The notes beneath the pieces are model-generated. The model searched no databases. It saw nothing but the letters and a program-made list of their open reading frames with translations, and was not told where the DNA came from. Below, piece after piece: positions 45,002 to 52,380 of a DNA stretch of 64,000 nucleotides (within the stretch, counting starts at the first letter, position 1; each line of letters begins with the position of its first letter). Origin of the DNA: JAHJQZ01 sp963675235 (GTDB lineage Bacteria > Pseudomonadota > Alphaproteobacteria > Rhizobiales > Devosiaceae); the NCBI GenBank assembly GCA_963675235.2, contig CAXXFU010000004.1:558001-622000 (forward strand). Direction: 5' to 3'. The position numbers and the translations under genes were made by a program.

Positions 45002-46306
45002 TTGAACGACGAGCAAAAGGGCCTCTCCGGCCTCGGCGCCGACGAAAAGCGGCGATTGCTTGAGGAAATGCTGAAGCGGAAGGCGCGACCGGCTAACGCA
45101 CCGAAGGCCAAAGGCTTTGTTTTTCCGCCCGAATATGCCGCGACGAAAAGGGCCTTCGAAAAGGCCGACGAAGCCGGCGTGGCAGACCTTTTCTATCATG
45201 GTTTTGATGGCATAAATGCCCATACCGCCACAATGGAGGGCAGGGAACTCGTCAATTTTTGTTCCTATAATTATCTCGGCCTGTCAGGCGACCCGCGCGT
45301 GTCGGCGGCCGCAAAGGCAGCCATCGACGCCTATGGAACCTCGGTTTCTGCATCGCGTCTCGTCTCGGGCGAGCGCCCTCTGCACGGGGCACTGGAAACC
45401 GCGCTGGCGCGCTGGATCGGGGTCGAAGCGGCCATCACATTCGTCGGTGGTTTCGTCACCAACGAAGACGTAATCGGCCATCTCATGGGACAGGGCGATC
45501 TGATCCTCTACGACTCTTTGATCCATGCGAGCGTCCAACAAGGCGCCCGCCTGTCGGGGGCGAGCGTGCTGCCGATTCCGCACAACAATCCGGCAGCGCT
45601 CGACACCATCCTGGCGCGGCGGCGCGGCGACCATCGACAGGTGCTGGTCGTCATCGAGGGCGTGTACTCGATGGATGGCGACACTCCCGATCTGGCCGCC
45701 TATGTCGACATCAAACGGCGACACCGGGCGCTACTGATGGTCGATGAAGCCCATTCCATGGGCGTTCTCGGCTCAACCGGACGCGGCCTGTCCGAACATG
45801 CCGGCATAGCGGCAACCGAAGTCGATCTGTGGATGGGCACGCTGTCGAAAAGCTTTGCCAGTTGCGGAGGCTATATCGCAGGCAACAGCGAGGTCGTCGC
45901 CTATCTGCGTCACACCGCGCCCGGCTTCGTCTACAGCGTCGGCATGGCGCCACCGCTCGTCGGTGCGGCGCACGAAGCACTCCGGCTAATGGAAGCCGAA
46001 CCGCAGCGCATTTCCCGGCTGCATGAGCGCTCGGCGCAGTTTCACGCGCTGGCGAAAACCGCCGGCCTCGATCTGGGATCCGCCGACCCGAGGGCAGCCG
46101 TCGCGCCGGTCATGGTCGGTGCTTCGGATAAGGCAGCGCGGCTGTCGCGCCGGCTCCTGCGCGAGGGGATCCTGGCGTTGCCGATCGGCTACCCGGCCGT
46201 TCCCGAAGGCAAGGCGCGCCTGAGGTTCTTTTTCAGCAGCACTCACACACAAGACGAGATTTCCCGAACTGTCGCGGCAATAGCCGCCGCCATTCCGATG
46301 CTCTAG
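45002..46306 (+). CDS. rkpG: Alpha-oxoamine synthase (PLP-dependent), RkpG-like
   Basis: A protein of 434 residues of the KBL/AONS/serine-palmitoyltransferase family. The core has NFCSYNYLGLSGDP, the PLP-stacking region, DEAHSMG (Asp248 to His251) and TLSKSFASCGG with the Schiff-base Lys283. These enzymes condense an acyl thioester with an amino acid and lose CO2. The start is a TTG at 45002 with GGGGGAG 7 nt upstream; the ATG at 44948 inside the PKS is unlikely. The first 33 residues, including LSGLGADEKRRLLEEMLKRK, are an extra helical segment like PKS/NRPS docking elements, facing the PKS tail. It probably off-loads the ACP-bound chain as an amino ketone. The amino acid used is not evident. 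Confidence 0.9.
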   Translation: MNDEQKGLSGLGADEKRRLLEEMLKRKARPANAPKAKGFVFPPEYAATKRAFEKADEAGVADLFYHGFDGINAHTATMEGRELVNFCSYNYLGLSGDPRVSAAAKAAIDAYGTSVSASRLVSGERPLHGALETALARWIGVEAAITFVGGFVTNEDVIGHLMGQGDLILYDSLIHASVQQGARLSGASVLPIPHNNPAALDTILARRRGDHRQVLVVIEGVYSMDGDTPDLAAYVDIKRRHRALLMVDEAHSMGVLGSTGRGLSEHAGIAATEVDLWMGTLSKSFASCGGYIAGNSEVVAYLRHTAPGFVYSVGMAPPLVGAAHEALRLMEAEPQRISRLHERSAQFHALAKTAGLDLGSADPRAAVAPVMVGASDKAARLSRRLLREGILALPIGYPAVPEGKARLRFFFSSTHTQDEISRTVAAIAAAIPML

Positions 46307-46585
46307 GACGGTGCGGGTTCGCATTATGGCTCCCGGAGCGGATGCCTTGGCCTTTCCGCGTACAGCCACGGCACCGCGACGGAATACCGGATTGCCTCAG
46401 CTGGATCGCATCTGCTGATTTGACCGGGAGTGGTGGCGGTGCCCACGCACTCGGTTTTGAGCTGTTTTGGTGACGATGCTCGTTCTCGGTGTTCAACGTG
46501 GCCATGATGCTTTGGTCTGCCTCAAGCGCGATGGGAGTGTGCTGTGCATCGTCGAGGCAGAGCGCGTGCATCGCATCAAGCAATG

Positions 46586-47200
46586 CTTGTCCCGGAACTC
46601 ATTGGCGGCCTTGATGACGACGAAGGCCGGGCTGGTGATCAGCTCATGCGCCTTCAAGAGGCGATAGACCGAGGATTCCGAGACGACGTAGCCTTCGGTA
46701 TCGGAGAAGGTCACCGCCGGTTCCCGAGGCGAGAGTTCCGGCCGATCCAGGGCCAGATCGATGATCCTTGATCGGACGTCCTCGGGGATGCGGTTCCACA
46801 CCCGTTCAGGCCTTGTCCGACAATCCTTCAGGGCATCGACCCCGCCAGTCAGGAAACGATCGTATCAGCGGTTGACGGTGGCGCGGGGAATGCCGGGCTT
46901 TTCCAGTGTGCGCCGCGCCGGCCAGCCGCGTCTTGCCCTTCGGTCTGGCGCTCGGACCGATGGCGTGCTGGCGGCCTCAGTCCAGGAGTTCCTTGGATCA
47001 ATTGTGGCAAAGGCTCTCCGCAATCCATTCACGTCGGCACAACGCGGCAATCGACTCCTCGCCACGCCGGTTTTCAAGAACCATCCTGTTCTTTTTTTTG
47101 GCCGAATGCTGCTTCCCGATCGCAAGGCGGATGTTCTTGATCACCTCCTCCGCAGGTGCCTCCGGTGCTCCGCTTTTCGTCTCATCTTCGTTCCTTCGTC
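46586..47200 (-). pseudogene. IS3-family insertion sequence remnant (orfA and orfB fragments)
   Basis: Read on the minus strand, about 47200-46930 gives OrfA pieces (PEAPAEEVIKNIRLAIGKQH, then VLENRRGEESIAALCRRE) broken by stops. From 46801 to 46586 lies the start of OrfB (MWNRIPEDVRSRIIDLALDR, then SESSVYRLLKAHELITSPAF, ending KAANEFRDK), which stops before the DDE catalytic part. It is a decayed copy, of the same OrfA type as the fragment at 17253. It marks the right edge of the PKS locus. Confidence 0.82.
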
Positions 47201-47724
47201 ACTCCGACGAGACCCAAATCCTCGTCAAATCGCAACCTCAATTCTGGGACATAGGCGCAGACGGGGAACAATGCCCGTCGTCGAAGCGTGCGCTTTTGAC
47301 AAACCCAACATCAATCCCATGCAGCATGATTCTGAGATTGCGGATCCCACCGCTGTCATCGGAATAGGTTGCTATTCTCGGGCTTTTCACCTCCACGATG
47401 CCTTTGGTCAGTAGCAGGTGATCGCGCATCTCTTCGAACAGATGTCTGCGTATGGCTTGCATGTCCTTGTCGGACTGAATCATCTATTGCTTGGTCTCCG
47501 TTGCGAACAACGAAACCTTGCACACCGCGACTGATCTCTATTGTCGGTGCATAGCGCAAATCAGTCCAGGCGCCTTGGTCGTTCCCCAGCGTGTCATCGT
47601 GCGAGGCATAGACGTCATAGAGGAGAACATGCGCCATTCCCGCGGCGGTCATGAATGTGCGACGTGCGCCCAGTCGCGCGTTCCGATGGGCGTATTGGCC
47701 GCTCCGGCGCCGACCGGCTCGAGG
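47201..47724. other. Intergenic stretch beside the IS remnant, no gene assigned
   Basis: Overlapping minus-strand frames (47238-47483, 81 codons, and 47356-47652, 98 codons) have locally protein-like composition. They lack a start site or family and lie in different phases, so this may be a broken gene. I could not identify it. Confidence 0.35.
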
Positions 47725-48333
47725 TCACCCAGAAAGCAGTAGCCGGACGCGCGCGTCGAGATCGGCTTCCAGCCGCGCCCTATTCCAACTGGCGCGTCCT
47801 CTAAACATGTAGCCTTGTCTCATGTCGAACAGCAGAGCGGCGCGCTCTCGGGCCGGGAAGTCCGGCGGCAAGGTGCCCTTTTCGATCTCTCGCTCAAATC
47901 GGGCGGCGAGACGTTTTTCGGTTTCCTCCATCGCGTTGCCCACCCGCTCGGACACGCCGTCGACCTGTCCCAAAGTCGTCACCACGCTCGACGCCAGAAA
48001 GCAGCCTTTGGCGCCGCTTTCATGCTCGGTAGCGTGGTGTATCACTTCTTCCAGAAAGCCGCGCAAGGCCAACTGGATGTCGTCCTCTGCCTCCAGCGCA
48101 AGGAGAGGCGCGCAGCCGTAGGAGTTGGCGTAAAAGTCGATCGTTTTGAGATAGAGTTCGCGCTTGTCTCCGAACGCAGCATAAAGGCTCGGCCCCGTAA
48201 TCCCCATCGCGCTCGTCAGATCGCGCAGCGAAGCCCCGTCATATCCTTTGGTCCAGAACACGAGCATCGCCTTGAGCAAGGCCTCGTCATAATCGAAGCC
48301 GCGAGGACGGCCTAATTTTTTTGTATCGTTCAA
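47725..48333 (-). CDS. TetR-family transcriptional regulator
   Basis: A protein of 202 residues with a TetR helix-turn-helix: LGRPRGFDYDEALLKAMLVF, then GASLRDLTSAMGITGPSLYA and AFGDKRELYLKTIDFY. The ligand domain has AKGCFLASS, as in regulators of peroxiredoxin- and redox-type genes. A TTG at 48333 is preferred, with AAGGA 7 nt upstream; a GTG at 48354 lacks a ribosome site. It is divergent from the peroxiredoxin-like gene, and two copies of a repeat lie between and over their starts. It probably represses both. Cys in GCFL could be a redox switch, but this is a guess. Confidence 0.88.
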   Translation of the reverse strand: MNDTKKLGRPRGFDYDEALLKAMLVFWTKGYDGASLRDLTSAMGITGPSLYAAFGDKRELYLKTIDFYANSYGCAPLLALEAEDDIQLALRGFLEEVIHHATEHESGAKGCFLASSVVTTLGQVDGVSERVGNAMEETEKRLAARFEREIEKGTLPPDFPARERAALLFDMRQGYMFRGRASWNRARLEADLDARVRLLLSG

Positions 48334-48339
48334 TATATA
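48322..48339. promoter_or_regulatory. Operator-like repeat, copy 1 (overlaps TetR start)
   Basis: TGTATCGTTCAATATATA. It matches the copy at 48371-48388 at 15 of 18 bases, in the same direction and 49 bp away. It covers the TTG start and ribosome site of the TetR gene, as expected for autorepression. Confidence 0.6.
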
Positions 48340-48370
48340 TTCCTTGACCGGCACGAGCTAGGCTGCATTA

Positions 48371-48388
48371 TGTATCGATTGATATATA
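48371..48388. promoter_or_regulatory. Operator-like repeat, copy 2 (before peroxiredoxin gene)
   Basis: TGTATCGATTGATATATA, containing the dyad TATC-GATT-GATA. It ends 15 nt before the ATG of the peroxiredoxin-like gene at 48404. It is probably a binding site of the adjacent TetR protein. Confidence 0.62.
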
Positions 48389-48403
48389 ACTCAGCGAGCT
48401 CCA

Positions 48404-48964
48404 ATGACCAATCAAAAACTTGCGGCCGGACAGGACTTTCCGGCAATCGATATTTCTGTGCTCAGCGGCGGGCGCCGCAGCCTCAAGACGCCACGCGACG
48501 GCTATGACTGGATGCTGACCGTTGTTTATCGCGGCAAGCATTGTCCGATATGCGGTCCCTACCTCGCAGAACTGAACGAATATGTGCCGCGCCTCAACGA
48601 ACTGGGCGTCGATATCCTTGCCGTGTCGGCCGACAGCAAGGAGCGTGCCGAAGCGCATATGCGCGAAGTGTCTCCCGAATTCGACATCGGCTACGGCTTG
48701 ACGGTCTCTCAGATGCATGAACTGGGGCTCTACATATCAGGGCCGCGACCTGGCCTCGACGTAGAAGGCCCCTTTGCCGAACCGGGTCTGTTCGTCATCA
48801 GGGATACCGGCATCCTGCAGATTGTCGACATCTCCAACGTGCCGTTTGCCCGACCCAGCCTGGAACGCATCACTGCGGGTATCGGCTACCTGCGTAGCAG
48901 CTACAGCGCCACAGACACGCCAATGCTCGGCGATTTCGTCGAACATCGTGGTGTGAACCCCTAG
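48404..48964 (+). CDS. AhpC/TSA-family peroxiredoxin-like protein
   Basis: A protein of 186 residues with a thioredoxin fold: LTVVYRGKHCPICGPYLAEL carries a CxxC in place of the usual T-x-x-C peroxidatic site. LGVDILAVSADSKERAEAHM and GLFVIRDTGILQ are the following strands. Members of this subfamily, annotated AhpC/TSA or redoxin, probably reduce peroxides or protein disulfides in the cytoplasm; no signal peptide is present. It is divergent from, and probably repressed by, the TetR gene. A stem-loop lies 27 nt after the stop. The substrate is unknown. Confidence 0.88.
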   Translation: MTNQKLAAGQDFPAIDISVLSGGRRSLKTPRDGYDWMLTVVYRGKHCPICGPYLAELNEYVPRLNELGVDILAVSADSKERAEAHMREVSPEFDIGYGLTVSQMHELGLYISGPRPGLDVEGPFAEPGLFVIRDTGILQIVDISNVPFARPSLERITAGIGYLRSSYSATDTPMLGDFVEHRGVNP

Positions 48965-48991
48965 CTGGAAAGCAACCGGAGCAATACCGTG

Positions 48992-49019
48992 CGGCCGCAT
49001 CGAAGAACCGATGCGGCCG
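48992..49019 (+). terminator. Stem-loop after the peroxiredoxin gene
   Basis: CGGCCGCATCG and CGATGCGGCCG form a perfect 11-bp stem around AAGAAC. It begins 27 nt after the stop codon. No T run follows, so termination may be weak or factor-assisted. Confidence 0.65.
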
Positions 49020-49397
49020 TGTGTGCATGGGCCACATACCTCGTCATCTCCCCAAGCGAACGCAATGAGTACCCAACAGGCGGTCTTGACCTGCCTCCAG
49101 TTGTAGGCACCTAGCGACTCCTCCGTGTCAGCGCCGCACTGGCCATGTTGGCTATCGTGGCGGCGTCGAGACACGAGGCCACGCGATCCTCGCTTCTCAG
49201 ATCGTAAAGGCCGTGATGTGAAGTGACCTTCGGAATCGCGATGATGAGCAAAAAGGCTCAGCCTGGAGACGAAAGAAAGGCGCCGCATGGCGCCATTCGA
49301 TTTCCGTGCTCTTGAGCAATTTGGCGCGGCGGCCGCTTCTCGGGACTCGACCGTATCTCAAATTGTCCGCACAAACATAACAAGCACCAGCAAACGA
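49020..49397. other. Intergenic stretch, no gene seen
   Basis: About 380 bases between the stem-loop and the leftward TetR gene. The open frames look like chance. Short GTCCGC motifs resembling those in other spacers occur near 49366. Nothing else was recognised. Confidence 0.4.
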
Positions 49398-49970
49398 CTA
49401 GAGGCGCGCCAGCCAATCTCTCAAAAGTCTACCTTCACGTTCGAGCAGGCGAGGATCGCGAAAGCTCTGCGCCAGCAGCGACGCGCCCTGAAGCGAGGAC
49501 TGCAGTTGCAGCGCCAGATCATCCGCAGCCCCGTCGTGCCCAAGGGCCCGGAACTGGTCCGCCATGTAGGCCATCGGTTCGGCGAACAGCCTGTTGGAGC
49601 GGGTACCGAGATCCCCGCCAGCCTTCAGCAGTTCGGCGCTGAGCGAACCCATCGGACAACCATAGCGCGCAACATTGGGGGCGCCTCGGACCGTCATCTC
49701 AACAAATGCGTTCAGCCGATCACGCGGTCCCGACAAGGTCTCGAGATGGGCGCGCAGGCGGGCCCATTCGCCCTCTCGCGTGTCGAGAATGGCATCGCCA
49801 ATCTCGTCACGCGTTTTGAAGTAGTAATAGACATTCCCGAGTGGCACGTCCGCTTCCTTTGCGATGTCGGCAAGCGTCGTTTTTTCAAACCCCTGCCGAT
49901 AGGCCAGCGTCACGGCCGCGTCGATCAGCCTTTGGCGTTTGGGTGTCCTGTTTTTTCCGTTCTGCGCCAT
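49398..49970 (-). CDS. TetR/AcrR-family transcriptional regulator
   Basis: A protein of 190 residues: RQRLIDAAVTLAYRQGFEKT, then LADIAKEADVPLGNVYYYFK as the DNA-binding domain. The ligand domain has RYGCPMGSLSAELL and a hydrophobic dimer helix. The TTG at 49985 is possible, but the ATG at 49970 begins MAQNGKNRTPKRQ, a normal opening. It is the last gene of the leftward run SDR - SDR - DoxX - TetR and probably represses that run through the palindrome at 52178-52193. The GCPMGSL motif is frequent in regulators of electrophile-responsive reductases. Confidence 0.88.
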   Translation of the reverse strand: MAQNGKNRTPKRQRLIDAAVTLAYRQGFEKTTLADIAKEADVPLGNVYYYFKTRDEIGDAILDTREGEWARLRAHLETLSGPRDRLNAFVEMTVRGAPNVARYGCPMGSLSAELLKAGGDLGTRSNRLFAEPMAYMADQFRALGHDGAADDLALQLQSSLQGASLLAQSFRDPRLLEREGRLLRDWLARL

Positions 49971-50000
49971 CGTGCTGCCGTTCAAAATTCCATTCCGCGA

Positions 50001-50390
50001 TCAAGCGCTCGATGCACGCTTGGGACCGACCAGTTTGCGCCCGGGAGGCCGGAGCGCCCAGGACGCCAACACGAGGAGGCCGATCACAATCGGAATGAGC
50101 AGAGACGGTGTGGCGCCTTGGACGACTAGCCGGGACACGATCGCTCCTATCACATCCATCATCATGCCTGCATAGGCCCATTCCTTGAGCCGGGCAAATC
50201 CTGGCACAAGGATGACTGCTACCGCGGCCAGCTTCGAAATGCCGAGGATATGCGCGAAGTAAGGCGGATAGCCCAACAAGGTCATGTCCGCAACGAAGTG
50301 CTCGTATTCGACCAGTAGTGCCACGGCGGGCCCGGCAAACAGCAGCGCCGCCAGCGCGGTTGCGATCCAGTACATCAGCGATCCGTTCAT
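50001..50390 (-). CDS. DoxX-like small membrane protein
   Basis: A protein of 129 residues with about four membrane helices: YWIATALAALLFAGPAVALL, then YFAHILGISKLAAVAVILVP, WAYAGMMMDVIGAIVSRLVV and SLLIPIVIGLLVLASWAL. This matches the DoxX_2-like family. DoxX proteins are membrane partners of redox enzymes, some acting in thiol or sulfur stress. AAGGAGA lies 7 nt before the ATG. It lies between the SDR pair and the TetR gene in one leftward run. The family call is good; the role is inferred. Confidence 0.87.
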   Translation of the reverse strand: MNGSLMYWIATALAALLFAGPAVALLVEYEHFVADMTLLGYPPYFAHILGISKLAAVAVILVPGFARLKEWAYAGMMMDVIGAIVSRLVVQGATPSLLIPIVIGLLVLASWALRPPGRKLVGPKRASSA

Positions 50391-50408
50391 CGCATGTCTC
50401 CTTTTGGT

Positions 50409-51224
50409 TCAGCGTACGAACGTCGTGCTTTTGCGCATCATGTTTGCCGTCATCATCCGGACCAGCGACTGTGGAACCAATGCGTTGACGATCTGGAACA
50501 TCAGCCCGGGCAGGTGGATCATCTTGTTGGCCTGTAACCCGGCCAGCCCGTCACTGACGGTCAATTGTGCCGAGCGCGGCTTGCTCGGCATATCGGAGCG
50601 CCGCAATCCCATCTTCTCGATGACCGGCGTCTCGGTCGGGGTCACGATCAGCACGGACAGATTGAGACCAAGTTTCTTGAATTCGGTATGCAGGCTCCGC
50701 CCAAGTGCGTTCACCAGCCCTTTGGGCGCGGCAGCGACCGAGTTGTAGGGCACACCGGAATCCGATCCGAGCGCCGAGATCAGCAACACGCCGCCGCGAC
50801 CGCGCTTGGCGAAGCGACGTCCGAACTGATGGGTCAACACCAGATACGAGATGCCATTAAGCTGGGCGATCGAACGCAGATCGGATTGCTCAAATGATAG
50901 AAAATTGCCCGGTTGCCCCGAGCCGGCGTTGGAAACCAACAGGCCAACATCGAGATCCTCGGTCATTTCGACGACGCGCTGCTGGCCCTCTTCGGTAGAA
51001 AGATCCGCTTCAATCGTGCGGAAATCGATGCCGTAGCGCTGTTTGAGTTCAGCGCCGACCTTTTCAAGTGTGGCCTCACGTCGCGAAACCAGAACCAGGT
51101 TGAGTCCATTGGCGGCCAGCTGGCGCGAGAATTCTTGCCCAAGCCCCTGCGAGGCACCGGTGACTACGGCCCAGGGCCCGAATTTTCGGACATCGATCCG
51201 TGTAAAGGCATCTTCGGATTTCAT
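50409..51224 (-). CDS. SDR-family protein lacking the catalytic tyrosine (paralogue 2)
   Basis: A protein of 271 residues. The Rossmann loop TGASQGLGQEFSRQLAANG and NAGSGQPGNFLSF (NAG motif) are intact, and SALGSD carries the Ser. The expected YxxxK reads GVPYNSVAAAPKG: the Lys is present, but the position four before it is Ala instead of Tyr. The start at 51224 has GGAG 9 nt before it; the frame's TTG at 51239 overlaps that GGAG. It is similar along its whole length to the SDR at 51293-52129 and must be a tandem duplicate. It may bind NAD(P) without classical catalysis. Confidence 0.88.
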   Translation of the reverse strand: MKSEDAFTRIDVRKFGPWAVVTGASQGLGQEFSRQLAANGLNLVLVSRREATLEKVGAELKQRYGIDFRTIEADLSTEEGQQRVVEMTEDLDVGLLVSNAGSGQPGNFLSFEQSDLRSIAQLNGISYLVLTHQFGRRFAKRGRGGVLLISALGSDSGVPYNSVAAAPKGLVNALGRSLHTEFKKLGLNLSVLIVTPTETPVIEKMGLRRSDMPSKPRSAQLTVSDGLAGLQANKMIHLPGLMFQIVNALVPQSLVRMMTANMMRKSTTFVR

Positions 51225-51292
51225 ATTGAGAGTCTCCAATTGAAGGATTTGAATTCGCTAACTGAGAAGTTGAATAAGGTGCCGCCACAGGA

Positions 51293-52129
51293 TCAGGGCG
51301 TTGTCGGCGTCCAGGACACGAACGTGCGGCTCTTGCGCATCACTTCGCCGAACATCTTGCGCAGGGCATTGCCCGGCACGAGGACATTGACGAAGCGGAA
51401 CAAGCGACCTGGAAGGATGATCATCTTGTTGCTTCGAAGGCCCATCAAACCTTCATAGACAACCTGCTGAATCGGCATCAGGCCGAAGCTGATATCAGAG
51501 CCCTGAAGCCCCAGCTTTCCGATTGCCGCTGTGTCGGTGAGCGGCACTGCCAGAACCGAAAGATTAAGCCCGAGCTTGGTGAACTCGTAATGCAGACTGC
51601 GGCCCAATGCATTGACCACGCCTTTGGCAGCCACCGCATGGGTGTGAAAGGGAATGCCAGTATCGACACCTAGCGCGGACACCAGAAGGACGCCGCCGTT
51701 CCGCCTACGCTGAACCATGCGCCGCCCGAATTCATGGGCCAGGATCATGTGCGACACGCCATTGAGTTCGACGATTTCGCGCAGATCATTTTCTTCAAAC
51801 GCCAAAAAATCGCCCGGTTGCCCCGTTCCGGCATTAGACACCAGAAGACCGACATCGCGGTGCCTGGTCTCTTCGATGACCTTCTGCGTTCCTTCTTCGG
51901 AGGACAGGTCCGCGACGACCACCTGGTAGGAAATGCCGTGGCGCGCCTGCAATTCTTGACCGAGCTGCTCGAGAGCTGTGCTCTGTCTGGCGACCAGCAC
52001 AAGATCAATCCGGTTGGCGGCCAGTTGCCGTGCCGCCTCGCGGCCAATGCCCGAAGACGCTCCGGTCACGACCGCCCAAGGTCCGAACCGCTTGGCATCG
52101 ATCCTTGCCGCTTTTGCTTGCCTGCTCAT
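51293..52129 (-). CDS. SDR-family protein lacking the catalytic tyrosine (paralogue 1)
   Basis: A protein of 278 residues: TGASSGIGREAARQLAANR binds the nucleotide, NAGTGQPGDFLAF is the NAG region and SALGVD holds the Ser. In place of YxxxK the sequence is GIPFHTHAVAAKG, with Ala at the Tyr position and His just before it. The C-terminal third (KMIILPGRLFRFVNVLVPG) has the hydrophobic segment of this SDR subgroup. It is the first gene of the leftward run, with a 16-bp palindrome 49 nt upstream of its ATG. Both paralogues share the unusual site, so the loss predates their duplication. Confidence 0.9.
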   Translation of the reverse strand: MSRQAKAARIDAKRFGPWAVVTGASSGIGREAARQLAANRIDLVLVARQSTALEQLGQELQARHGISYQVVVADLSSEEGTQKVIEETRHRDVGLLVSNAGTGQPGDFLAFEENDLREIVELNGVSHMILAHEFGRRMVQRRRNGGVLLVSALGVDTGIPFHTHAVAAKGVVNALGRSLHYEFTKLGLNLSVLAVPLTDTAAIGKLGLQGSDISFGLMPIQQVVYEGLMGLRSNKMIILPGRLFRFVNVLVPGNALRKMFGEVMRKSRTFVSWTPTTP

Positions 52130-52177
52130 CTATGTGTTGCTCCATTGGAATGCGCTTATGATGCGATGCGCAATAAT

Positions 52178-52193
52178 TTAGTTAGCTAACTAA
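52178..52193. promoter_or_regulatory. Perfect 16-bp palindrome, probable TetR operator
   Basis: TTAGTTAGCTAACTAA reads the same on both strands. It lies 49 nt upstream of the first SDR gene, where a repressor would block transcription. TetR-family sites are often of this length and symmetry. The TetR gene at the end of the run (49398-49970) is the obvious candidate. Confidence 0.75.
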
Positions 52194-52380
52194 CTTTGTC
52201 AAGAGGCAGGCAATCAATGGCGTGGGTGTTGGGCTATGCTTGCGCTGCCGCACCGCCTCGACAGGACGCATTTGCTTGACGCGCGCACGCCAGCGGCGAT
52301 CTCATCACGATTGGGTGTGCGGGTCAGGCTTGCTGCAGGCGAAAGCTGCGGAGGGCGTGCCGGCGCGCGCCTTCATCAGG

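Noticed and set aside
47238..47652. Minus-strand frames of 81 and 98 codons beside the IS3 wreck
   Set aside because: They might be a broken gene, but no family was recognised and the phases disagree, so I did not call a pseudogene.
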